Positions 1-5,035 of a stretch of DNA of 7,797 nt are shown piece after piece. The first letter of the stretch is position 1, and each line of letters starts with the position of its first letter. The stretch lies in the NCBI GenBank assembly GCA_903922535.1, contig CAIXUF010000594.1:1-7797 (forward strand), given 5' to 3'. This DNA is from Candidatus Hydrogenedentota bacterium. Its GTDB lineage: Bacteria > Hydrogenedentota > Hydrogenedentia > Hydrogenedentiales > CAITNO01. A program made the position numbers and the translations under genes. A model generated the notes under the pieces. That model was not told the origin of the DNA. It searched no databases and was given only the letters and a program-made list of their open reading frames with translations.

Positions 1-165
1 CGGCCTTCTTGACGACGGCCTTCTTGACGACGGCCTTCTTGACGACGGCCTTCTTCACGACGGCCTTCTTGACGACCGGCTTCTTGACGACGGCCTTCTT
101 GACGACGGCCTTCTTGACGACGGCCTTCTTGGCGACCGGCTTCTTCGCAGCGGCCTTCTTCACGG
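1..165. repeat. 15-bp tandem repeat within the H1-like gene
   Basis: Eleven consecutive 15-bp units follow the consensus cggccttcttgacga (plus strand). Units at 1-15, 16-30, 31-45, 61-75, 91-105 and 106-120 are identical. The others differ by one to a few bases: 46-60 (g to c), 76-90 (ccggc start, giving Pro), 121-135, 136-150 and 151-165, the divergence rising toward the gene start. The unit encodes KKAVV on the minus strand. Identity at synonymous positions points to recent duplication by slippage or unequal recombination rather than selection on the protein alone. The array continues beyond the left edge. Confidence 0.9.
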
Positions 166-178
166 GTGCATCTGCCAT
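1..178 (-). CDS. Histone H1-like lysine-rich repeat protein (C-terminus outside window)
   Basis: The minus strand from the ATG at 178 encodes at least 59 residues and runs off the left edge without a stop. After a short lead (MADAPVKKAAAKKP) the protein is an almost perfect pentapeptide repeat KKAVV, with KKPVV at residues 32-36. Every fifth and sixth position pair is Lys-Lys and the rest are Ala, Val or Pro. This is the composition of bacterial H1-like proteins (Chlamydia Hc1/Hc2 and Bordetella BpH1 types), which bind DNA through Lys/Ala-rich tails and condense or modulate the nucleoid. No globular domain is visible in this part; one could lie beyond the edge. The start is supported by an AGAAGGAG ribosome site at 186-193, seven bases upstream. 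The repeat is also a 15-bp DNA repeat, so copy number may vary. Alternative: another Lys/Ala-rich nucleic-acid-binding tail, such as one on a ribosomal or translation factor, but the repeat begins almost at the N-terminus. Confidence 0.82.
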   Translation of the reverse strand, partial: MADAPVKKAAAKKPVAKKAVVKKAVVKKAVVKKPVVKKAVVKKAVVKKAVVKKAVVKKA

Positions 179-185
179 TATGTGT

Positions 186-193
186 CTCCTTCT
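186..193 (-). promoter_or_regulatory. Ribosome binding site of the H1-like gene
   Basis: Read on the minus strand this is AGAAGGAG, seven bases before the ATG at 178. It is a near-consensus Shine-Dalgarno site at good spacing and fixes the start of the H1-like gene. Confidence 0.8.
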
Positions 194-473
194 GTTTGCT
201 GGCCTCACTTCCGCATTCCTTGGCGATTGCGCCGGGCAACACACCCGGCGCCCGCCCGCCGCCACACACGAGTGTGAACAGCGCGCTCCCACAGGCTTGC
301 TCAAGCCCGCAAAAGGCAAGTGATGGGTTCGGATCCCTGTCGCCGCCAGCGCGCGCATCGCGCGAAATCTTCTTCGCACGCATCACCCGTCTGAGACTAC
401 AACGAGTGTGTCATCCCGTTGATCCGAACGCAACGATTCAACTTTTCCGTCAATTTGTGTAACAAACAAATGA

Positions 474-493
474 AAAAAATGCAAGCATTTTTT
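474..493. repeat. AT-rich inverted repeat
   Basis: AAAAAATGC (474-482) and GCATTTTTT (485-493) are exact reverse complements around a central AA. The A tract on one side and T tract on the other resemble an intrinsic terminator readable on either strand, but the stem has only two GC pairs and almost no loop. It fits better as a DNA operator-like dyad or a bent A-tract element in the H1-like gene's upstream region. Confidence 0.55.
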
Positions 494-556
494 CACGAGC
501 GGAAAAATTTCTTTCGCGGCGCGCCGCCGCACCGTGATCGCAATGCAGTCTTTGAC

Positions 557-580
557 GCGTCCCGCGCATGCGCGGGACGC
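557..580. repeat. Perfect 24-bp GC-rich palindrome
   Basis: GCGTCCCGCGCA (557-568) is followed directly by its exact reverse complement TGCGCGGGACGC (569-580). There is no T run on either side, so a standard intrinsic terminator is not supported. It lies 127 bases after the stop of the beta-helix gene and about 380 bases upstream of the H1-like start. It may be a transcript-end hairpin of the former or a protein binding site. Confidence 0.75.
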
Positions 581-604
581 CTCCGCCGCAAATGGTTTGC
601 ACCG

Positions 605-621
605 CGCGCACACTGTGCGCG
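605..621. repeat. Short inverted repeat
   Basis: CGCGCACA (605-612) and TGTGCGCG (614-621) are exact reverse complements around a single C at 613. This is a 17-bp operator-like dyad close to the 24-bp palindrome. Such CG alternation is easy to obtain by chance in this composition, so the functional value is uncertain. Confidence 0.4.
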
Positions 622-706
622 TTCGTTGCGCGTTCAACCTGCGTTCTTTCGCGTGTGTGCAAATACCCGCATGAACAGGGCATGAAACGCATATCATGCA
701 GGCGCG

Positions 707-2080
707 TCATTTGAGAAAGGACGCGCGGCAACCGGGCCGATCCCCCATCTTCGCCTTCCATCGTTTGCCTGTCGGCGTGCCCGCGTTGTCGTGGATGATC
801 ACCGTGCCGCCGCGCGACTGATCATCGATGCGCACTTTGCCCGCGACGAGGTTTTCACTCACGATCGCGCGCTCAACTTCTGCGCCGATGCGCAACTGTT
901 GGCGGTTTTCCATGAACTCGCAGCCGCGAACGATCAGAGATCCGCCGATCGCGTCGATCGAAGGCTGGCGTTTGTCATCGGGTTTTTCAAAGCCTTTCGG
1001 CGCGTGTCCCCACTGCATGAACGTGCAGTCGCTGAAGCCCACCGTGCCCACGCCGTCGACCACCGCGTTGCGCCGCGCGGGCCCCCAAAACGCGCAGTTC
1101 ACAAACCGGATCGTGCCCGCGTGCGTCTTCTCCACGCGGATCATTGTGGGGTCTGGGCCGTGAAACGAAACGAACTCGCCGTTGGTGATCAGCACGCCCA
1201 TCGGCGCCGTGTCCTCCACCAGCAGCGACGTGCGGCAGTCGTCCGCGCCGATGCCGAGGAAGTTGCCGTTGCACACGCCCTCCTTCGTCTTGATGAACTT
1301 GTAGCCCACGTCGTAGCCGAAGCAGAAGGTGTTGATCACGTAGTGCCAGTCCGTGCGGCCGAAGACAAAGCCGGTGCCGTGCTCAAACTGCCACTGGTAC
1401 ACGGGCGTGCCGATCGTCCACCACGGGTTCCAGTGCACGTTCTCAATGCGGCCGATGTCGTAAATCTCGTTCACGTACAGCCCGATATGGATGGGCTGCC
1501 CGTGGATGTTGCGCACCAGCGCGCGCTGGTTCTTCGACGCGTCGATGCCGTTGTACGGGTTGAGCAGTTCCACGTCGGTGACCGCCGGGTTGTTTCCCCG
1601 CATCGCGACCGCGTATGGATAGGGCGTGGGTTCGTTCGCGTCGGGCTTTTGTTCGGGATAGTGCACCGTGAAGCCCTGCAGCGTCGCGTTGTCCTGGAGC
1701 GTGACGAAAGGCGTCCCGTCCTCCGAGCCCGCGCCGCAGCGCGGCTCAAGCACGCTGCCGTACACCGGTTTGGGTGCGCCAACGTCGCGCATGCCCGTGT
1801 GCGACGGCGAATACGTGAAAGTGCCGCGCAGCGTCACATTCGGCGGCACGGTGATCGCGCCGTCGAAGCGGTAGCGGCCCGAAGGCGCCTCCACAATACC
1901 CCCGTTTGCGGCCGCCGCCGCGTCAAGCGCGCGCTGGAACACCGCCGTGCAGTCGGCCGTGCCGTCGGCCACGGCCCCGTAGTCCATCACGCTGCGCGTC
2001 ATCGGATTCCCCAACACGGGCGTCGCGGACGCGGGATCGGCGTGCAGCGACAAGACAATCACAAGAGCGGCTAGAGTCAT
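707..2080 (-). CDS. Secreted right-handed beta-helix protein, pectate-lyase superfamily (Pectate_lyase_3 type)
   Basis: 457 residues. Residues 1-19 look like a signal peptide (hydrophobic LAALVIVLSL, cleavage near ASA-TP), though the usual basic n-region is missing. Residues about 30-90 carry the hallmark of the Pectate_lyase_3/GH28-like family: VMDYGAVADGTADCTAVFQ, a run of Ala-rich helix, NGGIVEAPSGRYRF and the VPPNVTLRG turn. Residues about 125-430 show repeated short beta-strand rungs (VTLQDNATLQGFTV, GTIRFVNCAF, GTVGFSDCTF, SLIVRGCEF, GTVIIHDNAG) and the motif NVHWNPWW at 214-221. Such proteins fold as a parallel beta-helix, are exported, and often bind or cleave acidic or plant-type polysaccharides. 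No catalytic residues can be assigned, so enzymatic activity and substrate are open. The start at 2080 has AAGGA at 2089-2093, nine bases upstream. It lies downstream of, and on the same strand as, the pair at 2444-4494, but separated by a structured 363-base gap, so it probably has its own control. Confidence 0.85.
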   Translation of the reverse strand: MTLAALVIVLSLHADPASATPVLGNPMTRSVMDYGAVADGTADCTAVFQRALDAAAAANGGIVEAPSGRYRFDGAITVPPNVTLRGTFTYSPSHTGMRDVGAPKPVYGSVLEPRCGAGSEDGTPFVTLQDNATLQGFTVHYPEQKPDANEPTPYPYAVAMRGNNPAVTDVELLNPYNGIDASKNQRALVRNIHGQPIHIGLYVNEIYDIGRIENVHWNPWWTIGTPVYQWQFEHGTGFVFGRTDWHYVINTFCFGYDVGYKFIKTKEGVCNGNFLGIGADDCRTSLLVEDTAPMGVLITNGEFVSFHGPDPTMIRVEKTHAGTIRFVNCAFWGPARRNAVVDGVGTVGFSDCTFMQWGHAPKGFEKPDDKRQPSIDAIGGSLIVRGCEFMENRQQLRIGAEVERAIVSENLVAGKVRIDDQSRGGTVIIHDNAGTPTGKRWKAKMGDRPGCRASFLK

Positions 2081-2088
2081 GCTCCGTT

Positions 2089-2093
2089 TCCTT
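2089..2093 (-). promoter_or_regulatory. Ribosome binding site of the beta-helix gene
   Basis: AAGGA on the minus strand, with eight bases (2081-2088) before the ATG at 2080. It directly follows the hairpin at 2095-2113, so folding of that hairpin in the mRNA leader could affect ribosome access. Confidence 0.6.
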
Positions 2094-2094
2094 A

Positions 2095-2134
2095 GGCCGA
2101 AGACCCTTCGGCCCGGTTGTGCCCCTTGCGGGGC
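2095..2134. repeat. Two adjacent hairpins in the leader of the beta-helix gene
   Basis: The first hairpin pairs GGCCGAAG (2095-2102) with CTTCGGCC (2106-2113) around a three-base loop. The second pairs GCCCC (2121-2125) with GGGGC (2130-2134) around TTGC. In the minus-strand mRNA they stand just before the Shine-Dalgarno site. They could be a terminator of upstream transcription lacking a U run, or a 5' leader structure. No known riboswitch class is recognised. Confidence 0.5.
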
Positions 2135-2207
2135 GTTCGCGTGTTACTTGTCGTTCATTCTATTGAACCCGGGAGTGGCGAGTGACGCCGCCACGGCGCA
2201 TTCGGTC

Positions 2208-2338
2208 TATGGACGATATGGACGATATGGACGATATGGACCTGTATGGACGATATGGACTTATCGCAAAGGGGATTTCAGGTCCAGGTTCGTGTCCGTG
2301 TCCATGTCCATTCCGTCCATAACGTCCATTTCGTCCAT
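2208..2338. repeat. Inverted arrays of 9-bp ATGGAC / GTCCAT units
   Basis: The left array (2208-2260) has six TATGGAC copies, at 2208, 2217, 2226, 2235, 2245 and 2254; the unit is TATGGACGA, with one 10-bp spacing. The right array (2300-2338) has five GTCCAT copies, at 2300, 2306, 2315, 2324 and 2333, mostly 9 bp apart. GTCCAT is the reverse complement of ATGGAC, so the outer part, about 34 bases from 2208-2241, can pair with about 2305-2338 with a few mismatches. The middle (2261-2299) is unrelated sequence plus degenerate GTCC copies. Its position between two genes and the abrupt change of composition suggest a dispersed intergenic element or a structured transcript end. Confidence 0.85.
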
Positions 2339-2435
2339 GGAGGCCATGGTCGCGGGAGACGTCTCCAAAGCCGTCTGCCGCGCCCCGAGGCCCAAACTTC
2401 TCAAGCGCGTCACCCGGCGCACCGGGCTGCCCAAC

Positions 2436-2452
2436 GACCGGCGTTACCGGTC
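2436..2452. terminator. Hairpin overlapping the stop codon of the 478-residue gene
   Basis: GACCGG (2436-2441) and CCGGTC (2447-2452) pair around CGTTA, and the TAA stop (2446-2444, minus strand) lies in the loop. A second stem CCCGG/CCGGG at 2413-2426 follows downstream in the direction of transcription. There is no U run, so termination here is only a possibility; a 3'-end stabilising structure is equally likely. Confidence 0.3.
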
Positions 2453-3880
2453 CGTCTTCGACACGTCTCTGCGCACGCCCATCACGCGGCCCGCGCTCAG
2501 CACCGCCGGCCGGACCATGAACACCGTCTCCAGGCCGGGCAGCCGGTCCACCGACTCATGGCGCTGGCTGTACGTGCTGATCAGGTGCAGTGTGAGCAGC
2601 AGACGGGCCCGCCGGTACTGCCGCGCATCCGCATGGTAAATGCCGATGCCGTGCGCGCAGGCGTGGGCGATCCGGTCGGTGCAGGCCGCGGGCCGCCGCG
2701 AGTCAATCTCGGACCATTCGAACAGGTCCAAATCCGCCGTCTTCGGCGCCGCGGTGCGCGCGTGGCGGTCAAAATCAAGGTTCAACCGGTCGTACAGCGC
2801 CACCACCCTGTCAAACCAGTGGAGGATTGCCCGGTAGCCCTCCTCCGCGAGATCGATCTCGATGCGCGCCCCGTCTATCGTGTCGAGCGTCTGCACGGCA
2901 AGATACCTGTCGCGCTCCTCGTTCTCCTCGGGCACCATGCGCACGCGCATCTTCTCAATGGGATCGCCGTGGTTGAAGCTCTCCAGAATGGTCGGAATGG
3001 TGAACTTGCCCTGCGCCAGCAACGCCGCCTCGCGAAGCCACGGACCCGCCACGTCGTCACGGCTGAGCATCGCGTCCAGTTCCGGAACCGGTGCGAACAG
3101 ATCGATGCGCCAGTCCAGCCACATGTCGTGAAACAGCGCAACCAGCCGCGCGCCGCAGCCCGAATCGCGGCCCGGCGAGTTTTCCGCCAGCACGATCAAA
3201 TCCTCAAAGCGCTTTTGCAGCCGCCAGCGGGTGCGCCGCAGAATGTCGTGGTCGGCGAGAAACCGCACCACATAAAGCCGGTCTATGGCCAGGGTCGCGA
3301 TTTCCTCGCTCACGCGCCCGCGCACTACAAAGGTGTCCGTCCACCGCTGCGACCATTCGCGCAGGCGCCGCGCCACCGCGCTGCGCGGCTGGCGCCGCAA
3401 ATCGTCCAGCGCACCCTGATCCATGCAGTCGCGCTGCAGCGCGGGCGCTATCTCCGCGTCAAACGCGCGCGGGTCGTCCGTGCCCGCAAGCAGCTCATCG
3501 CCGCGCGCATCGTACAGGTAGGTTCTGTGCAGGTCGCTCACGAGCACATAGTGGATGCCCGGCGCGCGCGTCTCGCCGCAGAGGGTGCGCGTGGCCCAGC
3601 AGAAGTCCAGGCCGCGCTCCATCACCGTGGAGGGCGGCTCCAGTGTCCCCGGCGGCAGAAAGTACGCCGCCAGGGTTGTCTGGTTCTCCGCCCGCAGCAG
3701 CCAGGGCACCGCGCCCAGCAACTCCGCGCCCGGCTGCGGGCTGAACGGTATGGGCTGTTCCCAGCCCAGCAGGGCAAGCAGCCGCCGAATGAAGCTCTGC
3801 TGCTCCAGGCGTGTCGCGTCGGCCAGCTTGTCCCACCAGGACTCGCACAACCGAACGATGTCCGTACTTGTGTTTCTCAT
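2444..3880 (-). CDS. Unknown protein resembling the N-terminal half of a type IIG/Eco57I-like restriction-modification enzyme, without methyltransferase
   Basis: 478 residues, probably cytoplasmic; no signal peptide or membrane segment. I do not recognise a named family with confidence. Some stretches read like the pre-methyltransferase part of type IIG enzymes: residues 110-131 (IHYVLVSDLHRTYLYDARGDELL) resemble their 'ltnG..f.lyd' strand pair; residues 195-214 (ATLAIDRLYVVRFLADHDIL) resemble 'll.RLLF.rflEDrgil'; residues 245-304 (ALFHDMW..., DLF...ELD, KFTIPTILESFNHG) resemble the segment ending in 'diLG.iYE'. The methyltransferase motifs that should follow (GxGxF, NPPY) are absent, and no ExK nuclease motif is obvious near residues 60-90. 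Residues 305-478 match nothing I know. The start at 3880 is chosen over an upstream TTG at 3934 because its ATG overlaps the TGA of the upstream gene (ATGA, 3880-3877), indicating translational coupling; AAGGA lies about 12 bases upstream. Function unknown. Confidence 0.75.
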   Translation of the reverse strand: MRNTSTDIVRLCESWWDKLADATRLEQQSFIRRLLALLGWEQPIPFSPQPGAELLGAVPWLLRAENQTTLAAYFLPPGTLEPPSTVMERGLDFCWATRTLCGETRAPGIHYVLVSDLHRTYLYDARGDELLAGTDDPRAFDAEIAPALQRDCMDQGALDDLRRQPRSAVARRLREWSQRWTDTFVVRGRVSEEIATLAIDRLYVVRFLADHDILRRTRWRLQKRFEDLIVLAENSPGRDSGCGARLVALFHDMWLDWRIDLFAPVPELDAMLSRDDVAGPWLREAALLAQGKFTIPTILESFNHGDPIEKMRVRMVPEENEERDRYLAVQTLDTIDGARIEIDLAEEGYRAILHWFDRVVALYDRLNLDFDRHARTAAPKTADLDLFEWSEIDSRRPAACTDRIAHACAHGIGIYHADARQYRRARLLLTLHLISTYSQRHESVDRLPGLETVFMVRPAVLSAGRVMGVRRDVSKTDR

Positions 3881-4494
3881 GGCACCCCGGGTTCCTTTCT
3901 CACGTCGTGGCCCGCCGCCTCGATATGACGCCAAAGCACGTCATCGCGGCGGCCAAGCAGGTCACTCCCCTCCCGCAGATACATTTCCACAGAAGTGCCG
4001 GCCCCTTCGGCCAACGCCTGCAGAAAGGTCTCCGAACTCATCACGTCCAGCACAATGCCCGGCGATTCAAGCGCCAGCCGCCGCCCGCCGCGGCACACCA
4101 CCAGCGCCCGATCGCGCGACTCCGAAAGAATGCACAGCCGCACCGCCGGGTCAAGCGCCGCCGCGCCGCGAAGGCGCAACGCCGGCGGGGCCGTCTTCAT
4201 CACCAGCGCCCGCAGTTCGGGGAACAGCGGATGCTCCATGTTTACCTGGTAATAGGCGCGGTTGCCCTCCACCCGTTTGAACAGGAGGCCGGCCTTCGTG
4301 AACCGGTCCACCTCACGCTGCACGGCCCGCAGGGGCATGCCTGTGGCGCTTTCCAACTGACGCTGGTAATAGGACGGGTGCGGGTCAAGCAGCAGCGCGC
4401 GCAAGGTGGCCGCACGGGCGGACGATGCAAAAAGCAGTGAAAGGGAGCCTTGTTGCTCCTTATCACTACTTTTTGTCGTCAATCTCTGCGGCAT
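3877..4494 (-). CDS. Winged-helix regulator with possible degenerate nucleotidyltransferase-like C-terminal domain
   Basis: 205 residues. Residues about 18-97 form a winged helix-turn-helix of the ArsR-like type: LFASSARAATLRALLLDP, then YYQRQLESATGMPLRAVQREVDRF as the helix-turn-helix, and AGLLFKRVEGNRAYYQVN as the wing. It is therefore likely a DNA-binding regulator. In several bacteria this same type of winged helix precedes a minimal nucleotidyltransferase domain. Here residues 118-181 (VRLCILSESRDRALVV ... ETFLQALAEG ... YLREGSDLLG) follow that layout loosely, but the catalytic GS...DxD motif is absent; this relation is inference. The ATG at 4494 is the only good start, yet it lacks a clear Shine-Dalgarno site (a GGGG lies well upstream), so weak or regulated initiation is possible. 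It overlaps the next gene by four bases and probably controls the pair's own expression through the AT-rich region upstream. Confidence 0.78.
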   Translation of the reverse strand: MPQRLTTKSSDKEQQGSLSLLFASSARAATLRALLLDPHPSYYQRQLESATGMPLRAVQREVDRFTKAGLLFKRVEGNRAYYQVNMEHPLFPELRALVMKTAPPALRLRGAAALDPAVRLCILSESRDRALVVCRGGRRLALESPGIVLDVMSSETFLQALAEGAGTSVEMYLREGSDLLGRRDDVLWRHIEAAGHDVRKEPGVP

Positions 4495-4654
4495 GGCGGC
4501 AATTTAGACCCCATAACTTTCGACATATTAACCAATTTATGAATCCGAAAGCGCTAATGTCAGATGAGACTATAGACATTATTGTGTAAAAATGCAAGAA
4601 GAATTTCCAGTAATGACTACAACATGTCGTATTATATGTTCTTTCAGTAGTCAT
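4466..4654 (-). CDS. Possible small leader ORF upstream of the winged-helix gene
   Basis: 62 codons from the ATG at 4654, preceded by AAGGAG at 4662-4667 with seven bases of spacing, which is the best ribosome site in this intergenic region. The predicted peptide begins MTTERTYNTTCCSHYWKFFL, has a hydrophobic stretch at about residues 18-45, and ends KK. It overlaps the first ten codons of the winged-helix gene in another frame. Against it: AT-rich, cysteine- and aromatic-rich composition typical of noncoding DNA, and the predicted promoter at 4569-4597 would start transcription inside it. Known relatives cannot be named. Confidence 0.2.
   Translation of the reverse strand: MTTERTYNTTCCSHYWKFFLHFYTIMSIVSSDISAFGFINWLICRKLWGLNCRHAAEIDDKK
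4569..4597 (-). promoter_or_regulatory. Predicted sigma70-type promoter for the winged-helix/478-residue gene pair
   Basis: On the minus strand TTGCAT (4597-4592) and TATAGT (4574-4569) are separated by exactly 17 bases. The -10 matches consensus at five of six positions; the -35 matches at three. Transcription would begin near 4562, giving a leader of roughly 68 bases before the ATG at 4494. One arm of a 9-bp inverted repeat (4578-4586) lies in the spacer, where a bound repressor could act. Confidence 0.45.
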
Positions 4655-4678
4655 AACACCGCTCCTTTGCACAATAAT
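4578..4678. repeat. Nested inverted repeats in the AT-rich divergent region
   Basis: Outer arms: ATTATTGTG (4578-4586) and CACAATAAT (4670-4678). Inner arms: ATGACTAC (4613-4620) and GTAGTCAT (4647-4654), continued inward by AACAT (4621-4625) and ATGTT (4636-4640) with a six-base bulge at 4641-4646. All stated arms are exact. The whole can be drawn as one long imperfect hairpin of about 100 bases or as paired operator half-sites. It overlaps the predicted minus-strand promoter. Confidence 0.6.
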
Positions 4679-4680
4679 CT

Positions 4681-4693
4681 GGGCAGGCTGCCC
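4681..4693. repeat. Short inverted repeat at the AT/GC boundary
   Basis: GGGCAG (4681-4686) and CTGCCC (4688-4693) are exact reverse complements around one G. It sits exactly where the AT-rich block ends and ordinary GC-rich sequence resumes, only two bases from the outer arm of the nested repeats. It could mark an element boundary or be a regulator site. Confidence 0.4.
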
Positions 4694-4947
4694 GGATGGG
4701 ATCGTGGTGGCCAAGGAGAGGGTGGAGAGAAGACATCGGCGTTCCGCGCACTTTGTTCCTGATTCGCCGCATGGATTCCACCATCTCTGTTTCGTCAATG
4801 AGATCCAGTGGGTCCATATTCCGCAGGTTGCCGGGGCCGGACCACTGCCGTGGCTGGGTAAATGGTGTCAGAACACCGATTCGTGCCGGGTTAATGAACC
4901 GGCCGCCACCGGGTTATGCGTTCCTTTCGTCCGTCGGCATACTTCGT

Positions 4948-4976
4948 TTGCCCCGCCATGCTCCTGAGCCTATAAT
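4948..4976 (+). promoter_or_regulatory. Predicted sigma70-type promoter for the hydrolase gene
   Basis: TTGCCC (4948-4953) and a perfect TATAAT (4971-4976) are separated by exactly 17 bases. Transcription would start near 4983, giving a leader of about 50 bases before the ATG at 5036. It is the strongest promoter match seen in the window and may drive all three plus-strand genes. Confidence 0.62.
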
Positions 4977-5035
4977 GGGACAGCTTTTCCGTTCGCGTTT
5001 GCCGCGGCGGTGACAGGAAGGCCTTTCCAATTTCC

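Larger units (their letters stand above)
179..706. other. Gene-free region between the beta-helix gene and the H1-like gene
   Basis: About 530 bases without a credible gene. Open frames exist on both strands but have Arg/Cys-rich composition and no matching ribosome site, as expected of GC-rich noncoding sequence. The region must hold the 3' end of the beta-helix transcript and the promoter of the H1-like gene, both on the minus strand. A marked AT-rich block at about 436-515 is the likely promoter zone, but I could not find a convincing -35/-10 pair in it. The region contains three inverted repeats, listed separately (474-493, 557-580, 605-621). Confidence 0.6.
2081..2443. other. Gene-free, dyad-rich region upstream of the beta-helix gene
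   Basis: 363 bases between two minus-strand genes with no credible gene. From right to left it holds a hairpin at the stop of the 478-residue gene (2436-2452), a CCCGG/CCGGG hairpin (2413-2426), a 12-bp palindrome GGAGACGTCTCC (2355-2366), two CCATGG sites around AGG (2335-2349), the GTCCAT/ATGGAC inverted repeat (2208-2338), and the leader hairpins (2095-2134). I see no clear promoter hexamers for the beta-helix gene. Confidence 0.6.
4495..5035. other. Divergent intergenic region
   Basis: About 540 bases between divergently transcribed genes. The part at 4500-4680 is strikingly AT-rich and holds the minus-strand promoter and nested inverted repeats. The part at 4694-4945 has ordinary GC content and no convincing gene. 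A minus-strand frame stays open from 4913 to 4644 (first Met at 4817, 57 residues) but has no good ribosome site; it may be a gene remnant. Two small hairpins occur at 4864-4877 and 4885-4903. The plus-strand promoter follows at 4948-4976. Confidence 0.6.

Noticed and set aside
9..323. Plus-strand frame rich in TTAFL repeats
   Set aside because: It is the antisense reading of the 15-bp repeat that encodes KKAVV on the minus strand; the minus strand has the start codon and ribosome site.
474..493. Intrinsic terminator of the beta-helix gene
   Set aside because: Stem is almost all A-T with a two-base loop, and it lies over 200 bases after the stop codon.
383..761. Two minus-strand frames of about 100 residues downstream of the beta-helix gene
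   Set aside because: Arg/Cys-rich composition, overlap with each other and with palindromes, and no convincing ribosome site; one overlaps the end of the beta-helix gene.
791..2074. Long plus-strand frame of 427 residues opposite the beta-helix gene
   Set aside because: Arg/His/Val/Ala-rich antisense shadow; the minus strand encodes a recognisable signal peptide and family motifs.
2208..2338. CRISPR array
   Set aside because: Units are 6-9 bp with almost no spacer and reverse orientation halfway; CRISPR repeats are longer, uniform in direction and separated by unique spacers.
2079..3928. Plus-strand frames across the GTCCAT repeat and opposite the 478-residue gene, including one with a YGR tripeptide repeat
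   Set aside because: The tripeptide repeat is a by-product of the 9-bp DNA period, and the rest is antisense to a better supported gene with a coupled start.
3881..3934. N-terminal extension of the 478-residue protein to a TTG at 3934
   Set aside because: The ATG at 3880 overlaps the upstream TGA in the typical ATGA arrangement; the extension is Gly/Arg-rich and lies inside the upstream gene.
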